Notes: generated from the sequence alone by a model not told the origin. A stretch of DNA of 64,000 nt from Variovorax sp. PBS-H4 (GCF_901827205.1 NZ_LR594675.1:2542001-2606000); one strand, 5' to 3'; numbered from the stretch's first letter, positions 9,754-18,885 are shown. Made by a program: numbers and translations.

Positions 9754-11390
9754 TCCGAACGCTCCTCGGCGCGCCCGCCCAGACCATTGCGCGCCAGCAG
9801 CACCACCGGCACCAGCCCCGCCGCAACAATCGCCAGCGCGGCTATCGCGCCCTCCTCGTAGGTGCCGCGCGCGGCCTCGGCGTAGAGCCAGGTTGCCAGC
9901 GTGTCGAAGTTCGCGGGTCGCAGCAGCAGAGTGGCCGGCAGTTCCTTCATGGCATCGACGAAGACCAGCAGCGCACTGGCGGCGATCGCCGGCCGCAGCA
10001 GCGGAAGGTGCACGCGGCGCAGGGTGCCGGCCGCGCTTTCGCCGAGCAGCCTCGAGGCCTGCTCGAGCGCAGGCGGGATGCGCGCCAGCCCCGCCTCGAT
10101 GCCGCCCACCGGCATCGCCAGGAAGCGGATCGCGCAGGCGACCACCAGCACGATGCCGGCACTCATCAGCGGCAGGCCGTCGCGGCCCAGCAGCGCGCCC
10201 AGAAGGGCGTCGACGCCCAGCGCCGGCGTGAGCAGGCCGATGGCCAGCACCGTGCCGGGCAGCGCATAGCCCAGCGTGGCGGCGCGCGCCTGCCAGCGCG
10301 CGCGGCTGACCGTGGAGCCCTGGCTGCGCACCGCCCAGGCCACCACCAGCCCGGCGGCAACGGTCGTCACTGTCACGCCCGCCGCCAGCGCCAGCGTGTT
10401 GCCGAGGCTGGCGAGCAGGCCGTCGGAAATGCCGCCTCCCAGGCGCAGCCGCTTGGCGGTTTCCCAGAGCAGGTAGAGCGCCGGCGCGACGAAGCCGACG
10501 GCGACCGGCAGCGCCGCTGCGGCGCAGGCGACCCAGGCGGCCGCGCCTCGCAAGCGGCGCGGCTCGATGGCGCGCATGCGCTGTGCGGAGCCGAAGCGCT
10601 GGTGGCGCCGGCCATGGCGCTCGAGCAGCACCAGCCCCACCACGACGAGCAGCATCGCGCAGGCGATCTGCGCGGCGCCCGCCAGGTCGGAGCGCGTGAT
10701 CCACGTGGTGTAGACCGCCACGGTCAGCGTCTGGATGCCGAGGAACTCGGAAGCGCCGATGTCGTTGAGCGTCTCCAGCAGCGCCAGGCTCACGCCGACG
10801 GCGAGGGCCGGCCGCGCCAGCGGCAGCGCGACGCGGAAGAAGGCGCCGGCCGCGCTCTCGCCGAGCGTGCGGGCCGCCTCCATCAGGTGCGCCGGCTGGG
10901 TCATGAACATGGCGCGCGCCGTCATGTAGACATAGGGGTAGAGCACGAAGCCGAGCACCAGGATCGCGCCCGGCATCGAGCGCAGGTCCGGCAGCCGGAA
11001 CTGCCGCGGACTGTCGAAGCCCAGGGCCCAGCGGACCGCGCCCTGCACCGGGCCGATCGGATGCAGCAGGTCGAGGTACGCGAAAGCCACGATGTACGTC
11101 GGCATGGCCAGCGGCAGCAGCAGCGCCCAGTTCAGCACCCGGCGGCCGGGAAAATCGCAGACCGTCACCAGCCAGGCGCAGCCCGTGCCGATCAGCAGCA
11201 CCAGCGCGCCCACGCCGGCGAGCAGCAGCGCGGTGTTCAGCGCGGCCTGCGGCAGCACGTGCCGGGCGAGGTGGGTCCAGTGCGAGAAGTCGGCGCCGAA
11301 TGCCAGCCAGGCCAGGCTGAGCACCGGCGCGAGCACGCCCAGGGCGATGAGGGCCGACGCAGCGCGCCAGACGGGCCCGACTGCCTTCAT
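9750..11390 (-). CDS. Iron(III) ABC transporter permease (FbpB-like, fused two-domain)
   Basis: The 546-residue integral membrane protein contains two BPD_transp_1 domains in tandem, as in FbpB/SfuB, with about twelve helices. The EAA-type cytoplasmic loops are visible as EAARTLGESAAGAFFRVALP in the first half and EQASRLLGESAAGTLRRVHLP in the second. The ATG at 11390 directly precedes the first helix; the frame is open 48 codons further upstream but that part is Arg/Ser-rich and not membrane-like. It sits between the binding protein and the ATPase, 85 bp after the former. Confidence 0.92.
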   Translation of the reverse strand: MKAVGPVWRAASALIALGVLAPVLSLAWLAFGADFSHWTHLARHVLPQAALNTALLLAGVGALVLLIGTGCAWLVTVCDFPGRRVLNWALLLPLAMPTYIVAFAYLDLLHPIGPVQGAVRWALGFDSPRQFRLPDLRSMPGAILVLGFVLYPYVYMTARAMFMTQPAHLMEAARTLGESAAGAFFRVALPLARPALAVGVSLALLETLNDIGASEFLGIQTLTVAVYTTWITRSDLAGAAQIACAMLLVVVGLVLLERHGRRHQRFGSAQRMRAIEPRRLRGAAAWVACAAAALPVAVGFVAPALYLLWETAKRLRLGGGISDGLLASLGNTLALAAGVTVTTVAAGLVVAWAVRSQGSTVSRARWQARAATLGYALPGTVLAIGLLTPALGVDALLGALLGRDGLPLMSAGIVLVVACAIRFLAMPVGGIEAGLARIPPALEQASRLLGESAAGTLRRVHLPLLRPAIAASALLVFVDAMKELPATLLLRPANFDTLATWLYAEAARGTYEEGAIAALAIVAAGLVPVVLLARNGLGGRAEERSE

Positions 11391-11475
11391 GCCGATGCCC
11401 GCACGCTCGGCACCGCCAGACCGCGGGGCCCCTGCAGAGGGCCGACGCGCCCGGCGGCGGCCCGTCGGCGTGGCG

Positions 11476-12528
11476 TCACTGGTCGAAGCCGACCTTGTCC
11501 ACGAGCGCGCTGGCCTGCTTTCGGTATTTGGCAATTTCCGTGATGGGCAGCGGATCGACCTTCAAGTCGCCAATGCTGGAGGCGGTGATCGAGTCGAGCG
11601 CCACGCCCTTGCGCACCGGGTATTCGAAGTTGGTCTCGGCATAGAAGGCCTGAGCCGGCTCGGACACCAGGAACTCGAGCAGCTTGACTGCGTTGGCGCG
11701 CTGCGGCGCGTTCTTCGCGACTGCCGCGCCGCTGACGTTGACGTGCGTGCCGCCGCTCTTCGAATTGGCGAAGGTCGGGCGGATCACCTTGATGGCCTCG
11801 CCCCACTTGCGCGCGTCGCTGCCTTCCTTGGCGCTCTTCATCTGGCCCACGTAGTAGGAGTTGGCGAGGCCGACGTCGCAGATGCCGCCCAGGATGTCCC
11901 GCGCCACGTCGCGGTCGCCACCGGTGGCCTTGCGCGCCAGGTTCGCCTTGACGCCGCGCAGCCACTGCTCGGCCTTGGCCTCGCCGTCGTGCGCGATCAG
12001 CGAGGCGACCAGCGCCGTGTTGTAGGGATGCTGGCCGGCGCGGATGCAGACCTTGCCCTTGTACTTGGGGCTGGCCAGGTCTTCATAGCGGAAGGAGGTG
12101 ATGGGCAGGCTCTTGTCGGCATACAGCACGCGCGCACGCATCGACAGCGAGAACCATTGCCCATCGGCGCCGCGCAGGTTGGCGGGAATGGCCGACTCCA
12201 GCGCCGCCGATTTCACAGGCTGCGTGACGCCGCCCTCGACCAGGTCGATGAGGTTGCCGATGTCCACCGTCATCAGCACATCCGCCGGGGAGCGGGCGCC
12301 CTCGGCCTTCACGCGTTCGAGCAGCCCGTCCTTGATGAACACCGTGTTGACCTTGACGCCGCTTTGCGTGCTGAAAGCCGTGAGCAGCGGCTGGATGAGG
12401 CCGGCCTCGCGGGTGGTGTAGATCGTGACTTCTTCCGCCGCAAAGGCCGGGGCGGCGAGCCAGCCGGTACCCGCGAGGGCGACGCAAGCCAGGGTGCGGG
12501 CGCCGCGGGCGCGTGAAAGGGTGCTCAT
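11476..12528 (-). CDS. Iron(III) ABC transporter periplasmic binding protein (FbpA-like)
   Basis: The 350-residue protein has a signal peptide cleaved near APAFAA-EE. The mature part follows ferric-binding proteins: VTIYTTREAGLIQPLL at the start, and the iron-coordinating tyrosine pair in ANSYYVGQ (Tyr225-226). Together with the permease and ATPase it imports ferric iron from the periplasm. An ACGGAGGACC ribosome site precedes the ATG at 12528, which decides this start over the longer open frame. A Fur-like box lies about 55 bp upstream. Confidence 0.94.
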   Translation of the reverse strand: MSTLSRARGARTLACVALAGTGWLAAPAFAAEEVTIYTTREAGLIQPLLTAFSTQSGVKVNTVFIKDGLLERVKAEGARSPADVLMTVDIGNLIDLVEGGVTQPVKSAALESAIPANLRGADGQWFSLSMRARVLYADKSLPITSFRYEDLASPKYKGKVCIRAGQHPYNTALVASLIAHDGEAKAEQWLRGVKANLARKATGGDRDVARDILGGICDVGLANSYYVGQMKSAKEGSDARKWGEAIKVIRPTFANSKSGGTHVNVSGAAVAKNAPQRANAVKLLEFLVSEPAQAFYAETNFEYPVRKGVALDSITASSIGDLKVDPLPITEIAKYRKQASALVDKVGFDQ

Positions 12529-12582
12529 GGGGTCCTCCGTGGAAATTGGATGTGCTGAAAGTGATCGGCGCGCTCCTTGGCG

Positions 12583-12602
12583 CTGATACGAATCATTATC
12601 AC
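12583..12602 (-). promoter_or_regulatory. Fur-like box upstream of the iron ABC operon
   Basis: On the minus strand the sequence reads GTGATAATGATTCGTATCA. The nine bases GATAATGAT match the left half of the canonical 19-bp Fur box and are followed by a degenerate inverted half. Its position 55-75 bp before fbpA suits iron repression of the importer. Confidence 0.75.
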
Positions 12603-12824
12603 TGCGCCTCCCGCTTGCCCGCACATTGTCCTTAGGAGGCCCGTGGCGTCTCGCCGGCTTGGGGTTTTCAGATTGCGGTCGCTTCGACCCGCAGGGCCAC
12701 GGCGCTGCTTGTTCCGCTCTGCAGTACTGGGTTGTGTTCGAACTCGAATCTGCAGTTCACAAAACTGCTTAGCGGAATAAGATTTTGCAAATCGCCACTT
12801 CAGGCGATACCACAGGACGGAGAC

Positions 12825-14375
12825 ATGACAAGTTTTTCTCCCGGCCCCGGCCCGGCCACCACGCGCATCCACCACCTGCTCGACGGCTGGGTGCACACAC
12901 AGCCTCATGCGCTGGCGCTGAAGGACGCCGATCTCGCGCTCAGCTACCTGGACCTGAAGGAAGCCTCGGAATCGGCCGCCCGCCAGTTGTCCGAGCTGCA
13001 GGTGCGAGCCGGCGACCGCGTGCTGGTGGTGGGCGAGAACTGCGTGGCCGTGGGCGTGCTGGTGCTGGCCCTCAGCCGGCTCGACGCCTGGTCGATCGTC
13101 GTCAACGCGCGGCTGTCGGCGCGCGAAATCGACACCTTCATCGCGCACGCCGGCGCCCGCCGCGTGATCTACACCTGCCACGTCTCGGCCGATGCGCAGA
13201 AGCATGCGCACCGCCACGGCGCCGTGGCGCAGGCCTGGAACGGGGTCGGCACGCTCTGGGTCGGCCCGCTGGCCGGCGATGTGAGCCCTGAGCCTTGCGC
13301 GCCGGCGGGGCAGGAGCAGGTGGCCTCCCTCATCTACACCTCGGGCACCTCGGGCGCGCCGAAAGGCGTGATGCTCACGCACGCCAACCTGATTTTCGCC
13401 GCGGGCAGTGCGCGCGACATCCGTGGCCTCGGCCCCGGCGACCTGCTCTACGGCGTGCTCCCGATGGCCCACGTGGTGGGCCTTTCGACCCAGTTCCTCG
13501 GCTGCATCGCGAGCGGGGCGGCGTTGCTGCTGGAGGCGCGCTTCTCGCCGGCCGCCCTGGCGCACGCGCTATCGCAGCAGGGCGTGACTGCCTTCACTGG
13601 CGTGCCGGCCATGTTCGCCAAGCTGCTGGACTGGGCGCGCGAGAAGGGACAGCCGCTGCAAGCGCCGGCCCTGCGCTTCGTGTGCGTGGTCGGCTCGCCG
13701 CTCACGCCCAGTCTGAAGGCCGATGTCGAGGCTGCGCTCGGGCTGCCGCTGCACAACGGCTACGGCCTGACCGAGACCGCACCCACGGTGGCACAGACCC
13801 GCAGCGAGGACCCGCGGCAGGACTGCACCGTCGGCTTCCCGCTGCCCGGCGTGCAGGCGCGCGTCGTGGACGCAGCCTCGGGTGCCGAGCGGGCCAGCGG
13901 CGAGATCGGCGAGCTGCGGGTGCGCGGCCCCAACCTCATGAAAGGCTACTACCGCAACGAGGCGCTCACGCGCGAGGTGATCGACGCGGAGGGCTGGTTC
14001 AACACCGGGGACATGGCGCGCCGCGATGCCGACGGCGCGCTGCACATCGTCGGGCGCAGCAAGGAGTTGATCATTCGCTCGGGCTTCAACGTCTATCCCG
14101 TGGAGGTCGAGCAGGTGCTCAACAGCCATCCCGCCGTGGTGCAGTCGGCAGTGGTCGGGCGCACGGTGGAGCACAACGAGGAGGTGGTCGCCTTCGTCGA
14201 GCTGGTGTCGGACGCGCAGCCTGGCGAGGAGGCGATGCGCCAGTACCTGCGCGAGCGGCTGTCGCCCTACAAGGTGCCCAGCGAGATCCGCTTCCTCGCC
14301 CAGCTGCCGGCCGCACCCACCGGCAAGATCCTGAAGAACGAACTGAAAACCCTGGCTTCGCAGCGACTGGAATGA
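12825..14375 (+). CDS. Class I adenylate-forming acyl-CoA synthetase
   Basis: The 516-residue protein has the ANL order: P-loop YTSGTSGAPKG (~170-180), A5 motif NGYGLTETAP, A7 GWFNTGDMA, hinge region GRSKELIIRSGFNVYPVEVE and the catalytic Lys in PTGKILKNEL near the C-terminus. It activates a carboxylic acid as an acyl-AMP and transfers it to CoA. A GGACGGAGAC ribosome site precedes the ATG at 12825. It heads a same-strand series with the flavin oxidoreductase, SDR, HCCA-isomerase-like and Bug genes, which suggests activation of an imported aromatic or aliphatic acid. The acid is unknown. Confidence 0.88.
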   Translation: MTSFSPGPGPATTRIHHLLDGWVHTQPHALALKDADLALSYLDLKEASESAARQLSELQVRAGDRVLVVGENCVAVGVLVLALSRLDAWSIVVNARLSAREIDTFIAHAGARRVIYTCHVSADAQKHAHRHGAVAQAWNGVGTLWVGPLAGDVSPEPCAPAGQEQVASLIYTSGTSGAPKGVMLTHANLIFAAGSARDIRGLGPGDLLYGVLPMAHVVGLSTQFLGCIASGAALLLEARFSPAALAHALSQQGVTAFTGVPAMFAKLLDWAREKGQPLQAPALRFVCVVGSPLTPSLKADVEAALGLPLHNGYGLTETAPTVAQTRSEDPRQDCTVGFPLPGVQARVVDAASGAERASGEIGELRVRGPNLMKGYYRNEALTREVIDAEGWFNTGDMARRDADGALHIVGRSKELIIRSGFNVYPVEVEQVLNSHPAVVQSAVVGRTVEHNEEVVAFVELVSDAQPGEEAMRQYLRERLSPYKVPSEIRFLAQLPAAPTGKILKNELKTLASQRLE

Positions 14376-14376
14376 C

Positions 14377-14467
14377 GCTCGCCCCCAGGTTGGCTCACTT
14401 CGTAGCCGCCCACCCCCTATCGGGGTCGACACCAGCGGCCCGGCAAAGCCGGTTCCGCGGTGTTCCC
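14377..14467 (+). repeat. Family B GC-rich repeat, copy B1 (intergenic)
   Basis: Starting one base after the acyl-CoA synthetase stop, this ~90-bp element has the block order CCCCCAGGTTG, CTTCGTAGCCGCCC, ACACCAGCGGCCCGGC, the hairpin CCGGCAAAGCCGG and TTCCGCGGTGTT. The same order occurs inverted at 47982-48147. It fills most of the gap before the next gene. Confidence 0.85.
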
Positions 14468-14502
14468 CGGATGTCCACTACCCAGGCCACCAAGGATTCC
14501 GC

Positions 14503-15456
14503 ATGGCACTACCCGCACTGCTCAAAGACAAGCTCACGCTGCCGCTGATCGGCTCGCCGCTGTTCATCATTTCCAATCCCGATCTTGTGCTGGCCCAGTG
14601 CCTGGCCGGCGTGGTGGGCTCGTTCCCGGCGCTCAACGCGCGACCGAAGGAACTGCTGGACGAATGGCTCGCGCACATCACGGCGACGCTGGACGCGGCG
14701 CGCGCAGCCGAGCCGGCGCGCCGCGTTGCGCCGTTCGCGGTCAACCAGATCATCCATCCGTCGAACGACCGCCTCGACCACGACATGGACCTGTGCGTCA
14801 AGCACCGCGTGCCGATCGTCATCACCAGCCTGTCCGCGCCCACCGACTACGTGGCGCCGGTACATGCCTACGGGGGGCTGGTCTTTCACGATGTCACCAA
14901 CATCAAGCATGCGCAGAAGGCGCTCGCGGCGGGAGTCGACGGCCTGATCCTGGTGTGCGCGGGGGCGGGTGGCCATGCCGGCACCATGAGTCCCTTCGCG
15001 CTCGTGGCCGAGGTGCGGCGCTTCTTCGACGGGCCGATCGCGCTGTCGGGCTCGATCACGTCGGGCGCGCACGTGGCCGCCGCCCTGGCGATGGGCGCCG
15101 ACCTTGCCTACGTCGGCACGCGCTTCATTGCCACGCCCGAGGCCAATGCGCAGGACGCCTACAAGCAGATGATCGTCGACAGCGCCGCGGCCGAAGTGAC
15201 CTACACGCCGCTCTTCACCGGCGTACACGGCAACTACCTCACGCGAAGCATTGCAGCCGCCGGGCTGGACCCCGCGCAGCTGCCGACCGCCGACAAGACA
15301 TCGATGAACTTCGGCGCCAAGCGCGTCAAGCCCTGGAAGGACGTCTGGGGCGCGGGGCAGGGCGTGGGCAACATCGACGAAGTGCTGCCCACGGCAGAGC
15401 TGGTCCGGCGCATGACGCGCGAGTACCGCGGGGCCCTGGCGCAGATGGCGGCCTGA
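14503..15456 (+). CDS. FMN-dependent nitronate monooxygenase / enoyl reductase-like oxidoreductase
   Basis: The 317-residue TIM-barrel protein belongs to the 2-nitropropane dioxygenase (NMO) family. Family marks are GVVGSFPALN near the N-terminus, the catalytic-His loop CAGAGGHAGTMSPFAL and the phosphate-binding ADLAYVGTRFIATPEA. Members oxidise nitronates or reduce enoyl substrates with FMN; the family name alone does not prove nitro chemistry. It lies 128 bp after the acyl-CoA synthetase with repeat B1 between, and 36 bp before the SDR. Confidence 0.87.
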   Translation: MALPALLKDKLTLPLIGSPLFIISNPDLVLAQCLAGVVGSFPALNARPKELLDEWLAHITATLDAARAAEPARRVAPFAVNQIIHPSNDRLDHDMDLCVKHRVPIVITSLSAPTDYVAPVHAYGGLVFHDVTNIKHAQKALAAGVDGLILVCAGAGGHAGTMSPFALVAEVRRFFDGPIALSGSITSGAHVAAALAMGADLAYVGTRFIATPEANAQDAYKQMIVDSAAAEVTYTPLFTGVHGNYLTRSIAAAGLDPAQLPTADKTSMNFGAKRVKPWKDVWGAGQGVGNIDEVLPTAELVRRMTREYRGALAQMAA

Positions 15457-15491
15457 GCGCACGATCCCGAAACCACCAAGGAGACTGAACC

Positions 15492-16220
15492 ATGAGCGAC
15501 AAGAAAGCCATCCTCGTCATCGGCGCCGGCGACGCCACGGGCGGTGCCATCGCGCGCCGCTTCGCCCGCGAGGGCTACATCGCCTGCGTGACCCGGCGCC
15601 AGGCCGACAAGCTGCAGCCGCTGGTCGACCAGATCAAGGCCGAAGGCGGGCAGGCGCACGGCTTCGGCAGCGATGCGCGCAAGGAGGAAGAAATGGTCGC
15701 GCTGGTCGAGCAGATCGAACGCGAGATCGCGCCCATCGAAGTGGCGGTGTTCAACATCGGCGCCAACGTGCGCTTCGGCATCACCGAGACCACCGCCCGC
15801 GTTTACCACAAGGTGTGGGAGATGGCCTGTTTCGGCGGCTTCCTGATGGGACGCGAGGTCGCGAAGGCGATGCTGCCGCGCGGCCGCGGCACCATCATAT
15901 TCACCGGCGCCACCGCCAGCCTGCGCGGACGCGACGGCTACGCCGCCTTCGCGGGCGCCAAGCACGCGCTGCGCGCGCTGGCGCAGAGCATGGCGCGCGA
16001 GCTGTGGCCCAAGGGCATCCACGTGGCACATCCGGTGATCGACGGCGCCATCGACACCGAGTTCATCCGCACCACCTTTCCCGAGCGCTATGCGCTGAAG
16101 GAGCAGGACGGCATCTTGCAGCCCGGCAGCATCGCCGACGCGTACTGGCAGATCCACAAGCAGCCACGCGACGCCTGGACGCACGAGACCGAGCTGCGGC
16201 CCTGGCTGGAAAGCTGGTGA
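15492..16220 (+). CDS. SDR family protein with Phe at the catalytic Tyr position
   Basis: The 242-residue Rossmann protein has a cofactor loop VIGAGDATGGAIARRF (residues 9-24) and the structural motif FNIGANV in place of NNAG. At the active site the sequence is GYAAFAGAKHALRAL: Lys157 is present but the residue four before it is Phe153, not Tyr; Ser143 may be the catalytic Ser. Either Tyr150 or another group replaces the acid, or the protein is not a classical oxidoreductase. It has a strong GGAGACTGAACC ribosome site and is co-directional with the flanking catabolic genes. Confidence 0.85.
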   Translation: MSDKKAILVIGAGDATGGAIARRFAREGYIACVTRRQADKLQPLVDQIKAEGGQAHGFGSDARKEEEMVALVEQIEREIAPIEVAVFNIGANVRFGITETTARVYHKVWEMACFGGFLMGREVAKAMLPRGRGTIIFTGATASLRGRDGYAAFAGAKHALRALAQSMARELWPKGIHVAHPVIDGAIDTEFIRTTFPERYALKEQDGILQPGSIADAYWQIHKQPRDAWTHETELRPWLESW

Positions 16221-16245
16221 GAGAAGAGACGAAAGGAGCAGCGCC

Positions 16246-16866
16246 ATGACAGTCCCCTCCGTTCAGTTCCTGTTCGACTTCGGCAGCCCCAATGCGTACC
16301 TGTGCCACCGCGTGATCCCCGCGATCGAGGCGCGTACCGGCGTGAAGGTCGAGTACGTTCCCGTCCTGCTGGGCGGCATCTTCAAGCTCAGCGGCAACCG
16401 TTCGCCGGCCGAGGCCTTTGCAGGCATTCCGAACAAGCGCGCGTACGAGCAGCTGGAGCTCAAGCGCTTCGTGGCGAAGCACGGGCTGGATCGCTACCGG
16501 CACAACCCGCATTGGCCGGTGAACACCTTGCAGATCATGCGCGGCGCCGTGGCCGCGCAGAAGCAGGGCTGCTTCGAGCGCTACGTCGAGGCCGTCTACG
16601 TGGCGATGTGGGAGGAGGGCCGCAACATGGAAGACGCCGAGGTCATCGTGCGCACGCTGACAGAGGCGGGCCTCGACGGCCAGCGCCTTTACGCCGGCAC
16701 GCAGGACCCGGACGTGAAGGGCACGCTCATGGCCAACACCCAGGCCGCCTTCGAGCGCGGCGCCTTCGGCTCGCCGACCTTCTTCGTCGGCGACGAGATC
16801 TTCTTCGGCAAGGACCGCCTGCGCGAGGTCGAGGAAGAGATCGTCCGCCAGCGCGCCGCCACCTAG
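16246..16866 (+). CDS. 2-hydroxychromene-2-carboxylate isomerase-like (DsbA/kappa-GST fold)
   Basis: The 206-residue protein begins VQFLFDFGSPNAYL, with a Ser in place of the CxxC of disulfide oxidoreductases, as in NahD-type isomerases and kappa GSTs. The cis-Pro region FGSPTFFVGDEIFFGKDRL and the central helical insertion (PHWPVNTLQIMRGA) also match. NahD isomerises 2-hydroxychromene-2-carboxylate in naphthalene degradation using glutathione, but relatives serve other aromatic routes. It follows the SDR by 25 bp and precedes the Bug genes by 16 bp. Confidence 0.87.
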   Translation: MTVPSVQFLFDFGSPNAYLCHRVIPAIEARTGVKVEYVPVLLGGIFKLSGNRSPAEAFAGIPNKRAYEQLELKRFVAKHGLDRYRHNPHWPVNTLQIMRGAVAAQKQGCFERYVEAVYVAMWEEGRNMEDAEVIVRTLTEAGLDGQRLYAGTQDPDVKGTLMANTQAAFERGAFGSPTFFVGDEIFFGKDRLREVEEEIVRQRAAT

Positions 16867-16882
16867 TTCCACCGGAGTTTCC

Positions 16883-17863
16883 ATGAACAGACGTGAGCTC
16901 ATGCGAGCCATGGGCGTGCTCGCCCTCGCACATCCTTCGGCCGTTCCGCTGGCATTCGCCGGGGAAGATCCTGCCGCCTATCCCAAACGCCCTGTTCGCG
17001 TGATGATCGGCTTCGCGCCCGGTGGGTCGACCGACGCGCCGATGCGCGTGCTCGCCGAAGCCGTCTCGAAGATCCTGCGGCAGCCCGTGGTCATCGAGAA
17101 CAAGCCGGGCGCGGCCGGCGTGATCCCGACCCAAGTGCTGCAGGCCGCCGCGCCCGACGGCTACACGCTGGCGATCGCTCCGTCGGGCGTCTACCGGCTG
17201 CCGTACACGACCGATCTCAAGTGGAATCCCGCCACCGATCTCAGCTACGTGATCGGCCTGAGCGGCTATGCGTTCGGCACCGTGGTCCCGGCTTCCTCGC
17301 CGTTTCACAGCCTGGCCGATTACATCGCGTACGCCAAGTCCAACCCCGAGCTGCTCACCTACAGCAGCCCCGGCGTGGGGACCACCAACCACCTGACGAT
17401 GGAGCAGTTCTCGCGTGCCGTCGGCGTGAAGCTCAACCACGTACCGTACAAGGGCTCGGCCGAATCGCTGCAGGCGTTGCTGGCCGGCCACGTGCAGTCG
17501 GCCGCCGAGACGTCTGCCTGGGTCCCGTACGTCGAAAGCGGCAAGCTGCGCCTCCTCGCCGTGTGGAGCGCCACGCGCATGCCGCGCTTCCCGGAAGTGC
17601 CGACCCTGAAGGAGCTGGGCATCGACATCGTCCAGACCTCGCCCTGGGGCCTGGTCGCGCCGAGGGGCACGCCACAGAAGATCCAGGCGCGCCTGCACGA
17701 TGCCTTCAAGCAGGCGATGGACTTGCCCGCCTTCAAGGAGGCGCTTGCGCGCTTCGACATGGAACCCGCCTATCGCGACCCGGTGCAGTACCAGCGCTTC
17801 GCTGTCGAATCGATGAAGCGCGAGAAAGAAATCCTCGACACCCTCGGGCTGAGCCGCAAGTAG
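16883..17863 (+). CDS. Tripartite tricarboxylate transporter binding protein (Bug family), first of a tandem pair
   Basis: The 326-residue protein has a Tat-like start (MNRRELMRAMG) and a signal peptide ending near ALAFAGED. The mature part shows Bug hallmarks: YPKRPVRVMIGFAPGGSTDA, VVIENKPGAAG, HVPYKGSAESLQALLAGHV and the late VPTLKELGI. Such periplasmic proteins bind carboxylic acids by two ordered water molecules and feed TctAB permeases. No tctAB is adjacent. It is strongly similar along its length to the next gene, indicating a local duplication. Confidence 0.93.
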   Translation: MNRRELMRAMGVLALAHPSAVPLAFAGEDPAAYPKRPVRVMIGFAPGGSTDAPMRVLAEAVSKILRQPVVIENKPGAAGVIPTQVLQAAAPDGYTLAIAPSGVYRLPYTTDLKWNPATDLSYVIGLSGYAFGTVVPASSPFHSLADYIAYAKSNPELLTYSSPGVGTTNHLTMEQFSRAVGVKLNHVPYKGSAESLQALLAGHVQSAAETSAWVPYVESGKLRLLAVWSATRMPRFPEVPTLKELGIDIVQTSPWGLVAPRGTPQKIQARLHDAFKQAMDLPAFKEALARFDMEPAYRDPVQYQRFAVESMKREKEILDTLGLSRK

Positions 17864-17895
17864 ACGGCAACGCGCCTATTCACCAGGAGACAAGC

Positions 17896-18885
17896 ATGAA
17901 GACGACACGGCGATTCTTGGGAGCCGCGGCCATCGCGGCGCTGTACACGGTGGGCGGCCCGGCGGCCACGGCGTGGGCACAGGATGCATCGAACTTCCCC
18001 ACGCGGCCCATCAAGATCATGCTCGGCTTCCCGCCGGGCGGTTCGACCGATTCGCCGATGCGCGTGCTGGCGGAGGACGCCTCGAAGATCCTCAAACAGC
18101 CGGTCGTGATCGAGAACAAGCCGGGCGCGGCCGGGCTGATGCCGGCACAACTGCTGCAGGGCGCGCAGCCCGACGGCTATACCGTGGGCGTGATCCCCGC
18201 CAATCTGTTCCGCCTGCCCTACACCGGCACCATCAACTGGAACCCGGCGACCGACCTGCGCTACGTGATCGGCCTGACCTCCTTCGTCTACGGCATCGTC
18301 GTGCCGGCGGCGTCGCAGATCAAGACCATGGACGACTACGTCGCCTACGCGAAGGCGCACCCCGGCGAGCTGACCTATGCCACGCCCGGCGCCTACCTGG
18401 CGCAGCACCTGGCAATGGAGCAGGTCGCACGCATCAAGAACATCAAGCTGAGCCACGTGCCCTACAAGGGCACGTCCGAATCGCTGCAGGCTGTCGTGGG
18501 GGAGCACGTGATGTCCGCGGCCGAGACCTCCGGCTGGGGCCCGTATGTGGAGAGCGGCAAGCTGCGCCTGCTGGTCACCTTCGGTGAGAAGCGCATGAGC
18601 CGCTTTCCCGATGTGCCCACCTTGAAGGAAGCCGGCATCGACATCCCGCCGCCTTCGGCCGCCTGGGGTCTCGCGGTGCCGAAGAACACGCCCCCCGCGG
18701 TGGTGAGCAAGCTGCACGACGCCTTCAAGCAGGCGATGGAGCAGCCGGGCTTCCGCAACGCGCTGGCGCAGTACTACATGGAGCCCGCCTACATGAGCTC
18801 GGCGCGCTACCAGCAGTTCGCCGCCGAGTCGACGCAGCGCGAGAAGCAGATGCTCGACGCGATCGGGTTCGTGCGCGAAAAGTAG
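17896..18885 (+). CDS. Tripartite tricarboxylate transporter binding protein (Bug family), second of the pair
   Basis: The 329-residue product has a signal peptide ending at TAWAQD. It shares PTRPIKIMLGFPPGGSTDSP, ILKQPVVIENKPGAAGL, HVPYKGTSESLQA and AAETSGWGPYVESGKLRLL with the preceding protein, so the genes arose by tandem duplication and then diverged, mainly in the ligand loops. The ATG at 17896 follows CCAGGAGACAAGC. It ends directly against the stop of the convergent IclR gene with no spacer. Confidence 0.93.
   Translation: MKTTRRFLGAAAIAALYTVGGPAATAWAQDASNFPTRPIKIMLGFPPGGSTDSPMRVLAEDASKILKQPVVIENKPGAAGLMPAQLLQGAQPDGYTVGVIPANLFRLPYTGTINWNPATDLRYVIGLTSFVYGIVVPAASQIKTMDDYVAYAKAHPGELTYATPGAYLAQHLAMEQVARIKNIKLSHVPYKGTSESLQAVVGEHVMSAAETSGWGPYVESGKLRLLVTFGEKRMSRFPDVPTLKEAGIDIPPPSAAWGLAVPKNTPPAVVSKLHDAFKQAMEQPGFRNALAQYYMEPAYMSSARYQQFAAESTQREKQMLDAIGFVREK

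Noticed and set aside
9471..11543. A 690-codon plus-strand frame opposite the iron permease
   Set aside because: The minus-strand frame encodes a membrane protein with expected loops; the plus frame is an Arg/Gln-rich shadow.
12600..12824. A possible operator or promoter for the acyl-CoA synthetase (GCAGTT-CACAA-AACTGC and TTCGA-AC-TCGAA dyads)
   Set aside because: The arms are only 5-6 bp and no convincing -35/-10 pair accompanies them, so I do not list them as features.
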